Assembly (NCBI GenBank): GCA_027717925.1
Contig: JALLON010000055.1
Location: 1-12,100 of the forward strand
DNA: 12,100 bases
Source of the DNA: Acidobacteria bacterium AH-259-G07
GTDB lineage: Bacteria; Acidobacteriota; UBA6911; RPQK01; JADFOI01
Reading direction: 5' to 3'
In this document: positions 6,555-12,100 of the stretch, one piece after another
Position numbering within the stretch: position 1 is the first letter of the stretch
Layout of the letters: each line of letters opens with the position of its first letter
Notes under the pieces: generated by a model
Database searches by the model: none
Seen by the model: the letters and a program-made list of their open reading frames with translations, nothing else
What the model was told of the DNA's origin: nothing
Translations under genes and position numbers: made by a program

Positions 6555-8396
6555 TCAAGGGCGGTAAGAGGTCAAGGAATGTGCCTCGGCCCACATCCAT
6601 TCAATTAGAAGCTGCAGCTCCTGCGGCGTGAGCCGCTCGGAAAATTTGGGCATGCGGTCGTTGCGCTCGCCATAGTACTCGGGGTGGGTGGGATCCGTAA
6701 TCATGCCGTACAACCAGGCCTTGGAAGCATAGTCGGTTAAATCGGGAGCCGGTACCTCTTCACCGCTCATCGGGATGTCAGGGTGCTTGAGGGTGTGACA
6801 CTCACTGCAGGCTTGGGCCCCCTCCCAGGATCCGAAAGCGAATACTTCTGCGCCGCGCAACACCAAATCGGGATCAGCTGGAGGTATCTTTGCCGCTTGG
6901 CTCTGGGTGGCCAGGAAAGCGACAACTGCGTCAATCTCCTCCCTGCTCATGAGGGGAATATTTTCCTTGGACCACTCGGCCATTTCCCCGTCTTTGTGCT
7001 CGGTATTCCCGAAAAACCGAGCTGCTGAGGGATCTTTCAAGAACTCGCTAGTCCACTCCTGCCTGCCAAACCCGGCCAAATCACTCGCACTCGGGGGCAT
7101 CGGTGCTTTCTTCCCGTTACGAATTTCCACTACCGGAAGTCCGGTTCCGTCATGGCCATCCCAGCGATGACAGGTGGCGCAGTTGTCCCGAAACAAAGTG
7201 GGCCCTTGGGTCAAGGGATCCCGGCGCAACAGTTGCACAGCCCCCTCCGTGGGAATTCCCTCGCTGTGAGCCAGTTCAATGGCCCGCCGGGCTTTCCTTT
7301 GGGCATCCGCCACGCCCTTTTGGTAGAGAAAATCGGCCTTGTCCTCCTGAATGGCGGCAACACTCAGAAAGAGAACGCCCGTAAGTAGAGCGAAGGTCAT
7401 CCCAACACAAAAGGCGTGTCCCCATTGAAGCCGTCCCAGAAACGGGAAGAGCACCAGCACTCCGATCATCACACAGGGAATGACGATGGCGCCGTAGACT
7501 TCGGTCTCACCTGGAAAATATTTCAAAAACTGGTATAAAAACAGAAAGTACCATTCTGGACGCGCTGCTGGATAGGGATTAGACGCATCCGCCGGGGCTT
7601 GGAGAGACGCCCCACCCTCGGGTCCAAATACAAAACCCTTCTCAGACCCACCCCACACAACTAGACCAACTAGCACAAGCAGCACCCCCAGGCAGGCAAG
7701 CGTGTCTCGCAGTGCCTGCTCGGGCCAGAAAGTCGTTTCTCCTTGCGGGTTTTTCGGATGGGTGACCCCATGCCGGCGGAAGAGAGCCACGTGTGCTACT
7801 AGGATTAGAACCAGCAGAGTCGGCAGCAATCCGGCATGGAAGGCGAAGAAACGCGTCAGAGTGTGGTGCCCGTAAGCGGGGCCGCCGACGAGCAGATGCT
7901 CCAAGGTCGGACCGAAGATGGGGACAATTCCGATGATCTTGGTTGTGACCTGGGTGGCCCAATAGCCCTTCTCATCCCAGGGGAGCAGGTAACCGGTGAG
8001 CGCAAGTCCCAGCACCACGAACATCAACGAGAGACCAAGCCACCAATTCACTTCGCGAGGCGGGCGGTAGGCGCCCGCGATTACCACCTGAAGCAGGTGC
8101 AGGGCAAGCAGGACAACCATGGCCTGTGACGCGTAATGATGCAGGCCCCGTACGAACCAGCCCAGCTGCATATGATGCTGGATGAAGTAGACACTCTCCC
8201 AGGCGGTCTGAGCAGAGGGGCTGTAAGCGGTCCATAAAAAGAAACCGGTGAGGAGCTGGACAGTAAATGTAAATGCCAGGCTACTTCCCCAAACATACCT
8301 CCATTTGGGCCCCCCAGGGATGCGCTCATGGATCAATTTGAAGCGGAGATGACGATAACCCGTGCGATGATCGAGCCAGTCCCTCAACTTACTCAC
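6555..8396 (-). CDS. Cytochrome b6/subunit IV fused to two haem-c domains
   Basis: This is the 613-aa core subunit of a quinol:cytochrome c oxidoreductase, which oxidises quinol and passes electrons towards a c-type carrier. Residues 1-210 are cytochrome b6-like, with four membrane helices and haem b ligands H86/H100 and H187/H202. The 15-residue step in the second pair is the b6 type. Residues 215-350 match subunit IV, with PEWY at 280-283 (quinol-oxidation site) and three helices. Two cytochrome c domains follow, with C406-A-T-C409-H410 and C530-S-E-C533-H534. M433 and M582 are candidate axial ligands. Seven helices would put the haem-c tail in the periplasm. Position 35, the cysteine that binds haem c(i) in true b6f, is valine here. 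The GTG start overlaps the Rieske stop as GTGA (8393-8396), so translation is probably coupled. No separate cytochrome c1 or f gene is in the window, and the fused domains probably replace it. Confidence 0.93.
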   Translation of the reverse strand: MSKLRDWLDHRTGYRHLRFKLIHERIPGGPKWRYVWGSSLAFTFTVQLLTGFFLWTAYSPSAQTAWESVYFIQHHMQLGWFVRGLHHYASQAMVVLLALHLLQVVIAGAYRPPREVNWWLGLSLMFVVLGLALTGYLLPWDEKGYWATQVTTKIIGIVPIFGPTLEHLLVGGPAYGHHTLTRFFAFHAGLLPTLLVLILVAHVALFRRHGVTHPKNPQGETTFWPEQALRDTLACLGVLLVLVGLVVWGGSEKGFVFGPEGGASLQAPADASNPYPAARPEWYFLFLYQFLKYFPGETEVYGAIVIPCVMIGVLVLFPFLGRLQWGHAFCVGMTFALLTGVLFLSVAAIQEDKADFLYQKGVADAQRKARRAIELAHSEGIPTEGAVQLLRRDPLTQGPTLFRDNCATCHRWDGHDGTGLPVVEIRNGKKAPMPPSASDLAGFGRQEWTSEFLKDPSAARFFGNTEHKDGEMAEWSKENIPLMSREEIDAVVAFLATQSQAAKIPPADPDLVLRGAEVFAFGSWEGAQACSECHTLKHPDIPMSGEEVPAPDLTDYASKAWLYGMITDPTHPEYYGERNDRMPKFSERLTPQELQLLIEWMWAEAHSLTSYRP

Positions 8397-8905
8397 GAGA
8401 CCGCGATCTTCTCTCTAATTCCTTGCTGGAATTCCTGATACCGCACCAACACGTCAGTCCCCTGTACTTTGACTTCAAGCTTATCGAGGCCCCGAGCAGA
8501 TGGACTGCCAGGGTTGGCAATAGAGCCGTCGAGGTTAAAGGAGCTGTCGTGACATGGGCAAAGAAATTGCCGGCTGTTGGGGTCGTACTCCACAAAGCAG
8601 CCGGCGTGAGGACAAATGACCTGAAACGCTTCGACCTCCTGCTCATGGCGTAGAAGATAAACTGCGCCGATCGGCACATTGGCGTCGGTATTCCAAGCGT
8701 CGGTTCGAGTCCCAGTGATGGTAAAGCTTCGCGGTATGCCCACAGGAAGACTGTCCACCCAAGCGACGCGCACGAATCCGCGCTCTCGAGAACCGCGGCG
8801 AAGAGCATCCAAGAAGAAGATCACACCGGCTCCAAAAGGCACCAGTATCAGCCCTGCTCCAATGAGTCCACATGCCAGTTTCCTGAAAAATCCACGTCGT
8901 TCCAT
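8393..8905 (-). CDS. Rieske [2Fe-2S] protein of the cytochrome bc/b6f-type complex
   Basis: The 170-aa product is the iron-sulfur subunit partnering the adjacent cytochrome b-c fusion. The N-terminus carries a twin-arginine-like ERRGFFRK followed by one hydrophobic helix (about 11-33), typical of a Tat-exported, membrane-anchored Rieske protein. The cluster motifs are C98-P-H100-A-G-C103 and C116-P-C118-H119-D-S-S-F. C98, H100, C116 and H119 should bind the cluster, and C103 and C118 should form the stabilising disulfide. In mitochondrial-type Rieske proteins the second box reads CPCHGSxY. Here the glycine is aspartate, the serine (S121) is kept and the tyrosine is F123, which may lower the midpoint potential. 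The ATG at 8905 is 6 nt after the oxidoreductase stop and has no clear Shine-Dalgarno site, so coupling to the upstream gene is likely. Confidence 0.95.
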   Translation of the reverse strand: MERRGFFRKLACGLIGAGLILVPFGAGVIFFLDALRRGSRERGFVRVAWVDSLPVGIPRSFTITGTRTDAWNTDANVPIGAVYLLRHEQEVEAFQVICPHAGCFVEYDPNSRQFLCPCHDSSFNLDGSIANPGSPSARGLDKLEVKVQGTDVLVRYQEFQQGIREKIAVS

Positions 8906-8911
8906 ACGTAT

Positions 8912-10012
8912 TTACAGGAACATCAAGGGATGCTGGCGGTTCTTGAGGGGCAGCTCAACCGGAGATTGGAGGCGATGTGACTCGTAGACGGCCAGAATCA
9001 TCTCCAGGGCCGCTCGTCCATCGTATAGGCTTCCCTTGGCTTGGCTGTCCGTCTCAATGGCCCGGATCAAGTCCTTCGCGATGCGGACGTTTCCCAGATG
9101 CAGGCCAGTGTCCTCAAGGAGTTCGGGCTTACCCAGTCCAGCACTCGTGATCTCCACCCAGCGGGCCTTCGCGCGACCAGGCGACCAGGAAGGATCCTCG
9201 ACAAAGAAGACCGCGGGTAGGCTGCCTGTAGTCATGGTAATAATACCTCTTGTGCCATAAATCTGAAGCCCAAAACGTTCGCTTGCTCCATGACGGGCAC
9301 GGTGAGTTGAAAAGAAGCCGAGGGTCGGACTTTGGAACCTGTATGTGGCATGGATTTCGTCTCCCGCCAGAGGACCAATTCCTTCTGCACCCTGGCGCAC
9401 ATGAGCCCGAGTCACCGGCTGACCTGCCTCCAAGACGCCTGCAAAACACCACTGAGGGTCTCCAGCCACCAACCGCATAAGGTCCATGATATGGGTTCCC
9501 AGCACCATCAAATCTTCCCCACCGCCTCGACGGTCTTCTTTGCCCCGACCGCGCAGCTCCAGTAAATCCCCCAGGCGGCCTTCGCCCATCAACTCTGAAA
9601 CCCGCTCAAGGCGAGGACTGTAGCGGGTCTGATGAGCAATCACATGTTTGACATGAGCGCCCTCGCAGGCCGCAATCATCTCGTCCGCTTCCACCAGGGT
9701 GCGACACATGGGTTTTTCGAGAAAGATGTTGCATCCGAACTCGGTACAGGCCAGAACCATGTCCCTGTGGCAATCGATCCAGCGCGGCGCCACGCTGACA
9801 ATTTGCGGACGCTCCTTCTCAAGCATTTCACGGTAGTCTGCATAAGCTCTGGGGGAATTCAATCTTTTTGCAGCAGCGGCTCTTCCCCGAGGGTCCTCGT
9901 CCGCCACCGCGACAACCCTGGCATCGGGGATATCCTTCCAGACCACGTCCAAGCCGTGGCCGTAATTTCCCCGACCGGTTCGGCCGATGACGGCTACACG
10001 ATACATCGTCAT
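8912..10012 (-). CDS. Gfo/Idh/MocA family NAD(P)-dependent oxidoreductase
   Basis: The 366-aa product has the family's usual length. The N-terminal Rossmann fold begins VAVIGRTGRGNYGHG (7-20), followed by VAVADEDPRGR (34-44), for nucleotide binding. The EKP motif is at 99-101 (FLEKPMCRT). The C-terminal catalytic-fold region includes LGTHIMDL at 171-178, with H174 and D177 as likely active-site residues. There is no export signal, so it is probably cytoplasmic, unlike the exported ThuA-like neighbour. The family oxidises or reduces hydroxyls of sugars and related polyols, but the substrate cannot be told from sequence. The ATG at 10012 is well placed, with AGGAGG 8 nt upstream. The gene starts 31 nt after the ThuA-like gene and ends 6 nt before the Rieske gene. 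A ThuA-like gene next to this family recalls rhizobial ThuA/ThuB, which make 3-keto-trehalose. Confidence 0.93.
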   Translation of the reverse strand: MTMYRVAVIGRTGRGNYGHGLDVVWKDIPDARVVAVADEDPRGRAAAAKRLNSPRAYADYREMLEKERPQIVSVAPRWIDCHRDMVLACTEFGCNIFLEKPMCRTLVEADEMIAACEGAHVKHVIAHQTRYSPRLERVSELMGEGRLGDLLELRGRGKEDRRGGGEDLMVLGTHIMDLMRLVAGDPQWCFAGVLEAGQPVTRAHVRQGAEGIGPLAGDEIHATYRFQSPTLGFFSTHRARHGASERFGLQIYGTRGIITMTTGSLPAVFFVEDPSWSPGRAKARWVEITSAGLGKPELLEDTGLHLGNVRIAKDLIRAIETDSQAKGSLYDGRAALEMILAVYESHRLQSPVELPLKNRQHPLMFL

Positions 10013-10020
10013 AACGTTTT

Positions 10021-10026
10021 CCTCCT
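10021..10026 (-). promoter_or_regulatory. Consensus ribosome binding site of the Gfo/Idh/MocA gene
   Basis: A perfect AGGAGG on the minus strand lies 8 nt before the ATG at 10012. It fixes that start over the ATG two codons later and is the strongest Shine-Dalgarno site I saw in the window. Confidence 0.8.
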
Positions 10027-10043
10027 GGCGCGAACCAAGGGCG

Positions 10044-10787
10044 TCACTCCAAGCGAAGCATCCACCTGACCGCGTTGCGAATCAGTCGCTGCATCATGGG
10101 GTGACCAAGAGCGCCGGGAGTATGTCCAGGGGCCAGATAGCAGAAGCGTCCCTTTCCCAACTCCCGCCACCAGCCTGCCGGAGCAGCCAGGTTATCCCGC
10201 GCCATCGATCGCAAAAGAAGATACTCCCGGTCCAGATAGTACTTGACCGTGTGCTGTTCGTCGAAGATTTCGAAGTCCTCCACTCCAGCCGTAATCGGGT
10301 GCTCTTTGTTCTCGACGCGAATCGTGAACACATACGGTTTTGGGTGACCACCGTAATCACCTCCAAACAGCTTATAGTAGAGCCCTGCGGGCGGATATAG
10401 TCCCTGGGCGTTGTGTAGAGCAAGGAAACCGCCGCCCTCATGGAGGAAGTCCCAAATGGCCTGCTGCTGCTGGTCGGTCATCCACTTGACATGCGGTTTA
10501 TCATAACCGTTCGGCCAGATCATCCCATCGCGAAGGATCACCAACAACTGATGTCCCGAGAGAGACTCGGCACTGAGCGCCTTGACGTTTTCAATAAAAG
10601 TCACTGGGATGTTTTCTCGAACCAAAGCCTTGATCAGGTTATCCCGAATGTAAACCGGGCTGTGGTAGCGATCGCCGATCAGGGCCAGGGCCCGAGGTCG
10701 CTTGGCCGTTGAATACACTTTGGAAGTATTCTGAGCCTGGGCCGCAAGCGGCAGAAAAAGGGCAAGGATTATCCAAGGTGTATGCAT
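10044..10787 (-). CDS. Secreted ThuA-like domain protein
   Basis: The 247-aa product opens with a clear Sec signal (about 1-18, WIILALFLPLAAQAQ), so it should act outside the cytoplasm. The rest is a glutamine-amidotransferase-like ThuA domain. It has the strand ALALIGD (34-39), GGGFLALHNAQG (118-129), FGGDYGGHP (141-149), KEHPITAGV (161-169) and GKGRFCYLAPGHTPGALGHP (211-230). H125 in the LHNAQ turn sits where class I amidotransferases have their nucleophile region, but there is no cysteine nucleophile there, as expected for ThuA proteins. Rhizobial ThuA works with the Gfo-type ThuB on trehalose and related glycosides, so a role in keto-sugar metabolism is plausible, though unproven. The Shine-Dalgarno site is weak (AGGTAAGAAG shortly before the ATG). 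It is the first gene of the block continuing to cytochrome b-c. Confidence 0.9.
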   Translation of the reverse strand: MHTPWIILALFLPLAAQAQNTSKVYSTAKRPRALALIGDRYHSPVYIRDNLIKALVRENIPVTFIENVKALSAESLSGHQLLVILRDGMIWPNGYDKPHVKWMTDQQQQAIWDFLHEGGGFLALHNAQGLYPPAGLYYKLFGGDYGGHPKPYVFTIRVENKEHPITAGVEDFEIFDEQHTVKYYLDREYLLLRSMARDNLAAPAGWWRELGKGRFCYLAPGHTPGALGHPMMQRLIRNAVRWMLRLE

Positions 10788-10833
10788 AACTTCTTACCTA
10801 TGTTCAGAAGACTATAGACAACAGACCAATGAG

Positions 10834-11021
10834 AGAATTCAATGACAGAATTCAGAAGTCAGAATCCAGAATCCAGAAGACTCAACACTTGTGTCGGCCT
10901 CGCTCAGTAGACTGAGTGGAAGCAGGCACGGCTGGAGCCTCGAGTTTTCGTTATTTGCACGATTATTCCCGAGGACTTCTGGATTCTGGATTCTGGCTTC
11001 TGAATTCTGTCATTGAATTCT
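10834..11021. repeat. 46-bp inverted repeat built from heptamers, with central dyad
   Basis: Bases 10834-10879 and 10976-11021 are reverse complements over 46 bp with one G/T mismatch (10859/10996), around a 96-nt centre. Each arm reads as near-tandem 7-mers of the form GAAnnCA (GAATTCA, GAAGTCA, GAATCCA, GAATCCA), interrupted by ATGACA. The centre has a small dyad CTCAGT-AG-ACTGAG at 10903-10916. It occupies most of the 10788-11043 gap between the SMP-30-like and ThuA-like genes. It could end the upstream message, but the wide spacing and heptamer make-up look more like a repeat element. Between it and the ThuA-like start, TATAGT (10816-10811, minus) is a possible -10 box, but I found no convincing -35. 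Confidence 0.88.
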
Positions 11022-11043
11022 GTTATTTCATCAATCACCCGCC

Positions 11044-12054
11044 CTACGGCCGGATGCCTGGGATGTTTAGTTTGATTCGATACAAGCCGGTCCGGGCCGT
11101 TATGTAAAGAGTTTTCCCGTCCTCGTCTCCCCAGGCACAATTAGCAGGAACTTCCAGCGGTTTGATGGTTCCCAGATGCTTTCCTTCCCGGGAGAAGATC
11201 CAGACACCGCCCGGACCAGTGCAATAAAGATTGCCCTGCTGGTCCACTTTCAGCCCATCGGGCGAACCTTCCTCGGCCTCACTTGTCACGTCATAAAAGA
11301 CCATCTCGCGGGCAAGGCTTCCATCCGGCTCGACTTCGAATCGCATCCAGATCTTCCTGGCCCGATCGGAGTTCGCGACATAAAGGTACTTCTCATCAGG
11401 AGAAAAAGCCAGACCGTTGGGTCGAGTCAGTTCTTTGTAAAGTAGTTGCAGCTTGTCGTCGCTCAAGCGGTAAACTCCATTGAAATCGAGTTCTTTCTTT
11501 GGATCTTCGTCTTGTTGGGCAAGACCGTAGGGCGGATCGGTGAAGTAGAGCGATGCATCGGACTTGTAGACAGCATCATTGGGACTGTTGAGCCGCTTGC
11601 CCTGGTATTGGTCGGCCAGCACGGTTATGGTGCCGTCTTCTTCCAGACGCGTAACCCGGCGGTTTCCGTGCTCGCAGATGGTCAGCCTTCCCTCTTTGTT
11701 CAAGGTGAGCCCATTGGATCCAACCGATGAGCCCAGGTCTTCCGTACCATCGTATCCACTTGGCTTGCGAAACACACTCACAGTGCCTTCCGGGGTCCAT
11801 TTGTTAATCGCGTTGTTGGGGATGTCACTGAAAAGGAGATAGCCCTCGTGGATCCATACCGGTCCCTCGGTAAAACCGAATCCACTGGCCAGCCTCTCGA
11901 TTTTAGCATCGGCACAGACGATGTCATCCAGGGCAGGGTCTATCCTGACTATGGTACCCGCACCTTCCGGCTCAGGCAGTGGTTCTGTCCCCTGCTGGGT
12001 GCAGGCGACAAAGCCGAACAAACAGAGAAAAAACAGTGTGCAGCAAAGTCTCAT
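11044..12054 (-). CDS. SMP-30/gluconolactonase-like lipoprotein
   Basis: The product is a six-bladed beta-propeller of 336 aa from the ATG at 12054. Residues 1-18 (MRLCCTLFFLCLFGFVAC) form a lipoprotein-type signal with C18 as the likely acylated cysteine, although phenylalanine precedes VAC where leucine is usual. The frame is open to a GTG at 12090 (348 aa), but the signal peptide favours 12054. Family motifs are FGFTEGPVW with metal ligand E63, GSNGLTLNKEGRL, KRLNSPND with N159, YFTDPPYGL, RPNGLAFSPDEKYLYVANS with N213, and SPDGLKVD with D266. These match the four metal-site residues known in SMP-30, so a lactonase activity on sugar acids is plausible. The product would sit on a membrane facing the periplasm. 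It is 256 nt from the ThuA-like gene and may be a separate unit, but a lactonase near sugar oxidoreductases is functionally consistent. Confidence 0.92.
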   Translation of the reverse strand: MRLCCTLFFLCLFGFVACTQQGTEPLPEPEGAGTIVRIDPALDDIVCADAKIERLASGFGFTEGPVWIHEGYLLFSDIPNNAINKWTPEGTVSVFRKPSGYDGTEDLGSSVGSNGLTLNKEGRLTICEHGNRRVTRLEEDGTITVLADQYQGKRLNSPNDAVYKSDASLYFTDPPYGLAQQDEDPKKELDFNGVYRLSDDKLQLLYKELTRPNGLAFSPDEKYLYVANSDRARKIWMRFEVEPDGSLAREMVFYDVTSEAEEGSPDGLKVDQQGNLYCTGPGGVWIFSREGKHLGTIKPLEVPANCAWGDEDGKTLYITARTGLYRIKLNIPGIRP

Positions 12055-12100
12055 GCTTGAGATTCTACACCGATCTCCAGTATCAGGCACCTTAAAGTTG

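Noticed and set aside
8393..8396. Frameshift or gene fusion between the Rieske and cytochrome b genes
   Set aside because: The GTGA overlap is a normal start/stop overlap, and both proteins are complete.
10811..10816. Promoter -10 box TATAGT ahead of the ThuA-like gene
   Set aside because: The nearest TTGAAT lies 20 nt upstream, too far for a standard spacing, so I did not list it as a feature.
10834..11021. CRISPR array from the repeated heptamers
   Set aside because: Units are 7 nt, contiguous and inverted between arms. There are no spaced 20-40 nt repeats and no cas genes.
11044..12090. Longer SMP-30-like protein from GTG 12090
   Set aside because: It would put 12 polar residues before an otherwise normal lipoprotein signal and has no usable ribosome site. 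ATG 12054 is preferred.

Overview
The window is about 12.1 kb of moderately GC-rich bacterial DNA carrying eight genes, all on the minus strand, so transcription runs from right to left. The gene content points to Planctomycetota or a relative with similar gene content (other PVC bacteria, some Acidobacteriota). It has a DUF1549/DUF1553 cytochrome-like protein, a haem-c plus WD40 protein and a large secreted PPC-type protein side by side. It also has a secreted ThuA-like protein, a Gfo/Idh/MocA oxidoreductase and an SMP-30-type lipoprotein. No rRNA, tRNA, transposase or CRISPR array was seen, so the lineage rests on gene families alone.

Layout in transcription order: (1) 12054-11044, an SMP-30/gluconolactonase-like lipoprotein. 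(2) A 256-nt gap, the longest in the window, holding a 46-bp inverted repeat made of heptamers. (3) A tight four-gene block: ThuA-like (10787-10044), Gfo/Idh/MocA oxidoreductase (10012-8912), Rieske iron-sulfur protein (8905-8393) and a 613-residue cytochrome b fused to two haem-c domains (8396-6555). Gaps are 31 nt, 6 nt and a 4-nt GTGA overlap. (4) A 97-nt gap almost filled by an AT-rich inverted repeat with 29-bp arms. (5) A second block: haem-c/WD40 protein (6460-5081), PPC-domain protein (probable start 4914, end 2455) and a DUF1549/DUF1553 protein (2447 to beyond base 1). A nested GC-rich palindrome lies between the first two genes of this block.

The Rieske and cytochrome b-c proteins together have the parts of a two-subunit quinol:cytochrome c oxidoreductase. 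The cytochrome b part follows the b6/subunit IV plan and carries its own haem-c domains in place of a separate c1 or f. Its placement directly behind a ThuA/Gfo sugar-type oxidoreductase pair is the most unusual gene arrangement here. The downstream block is a recognisable but functionally uncharacterised planctomycete cassette of exported haem-binding and beta-rich proteins.

The three inverted repeats are unrelated in sequence, and each lies at a gene junction. One affects the choice of start codon for the PPC gene. I did not find a clearly new defence, mobile or regulatory system. The best leads are the b6-IV-c-c fusion, its linkage to sugar-oxidation genes, and the three palindromic elements.
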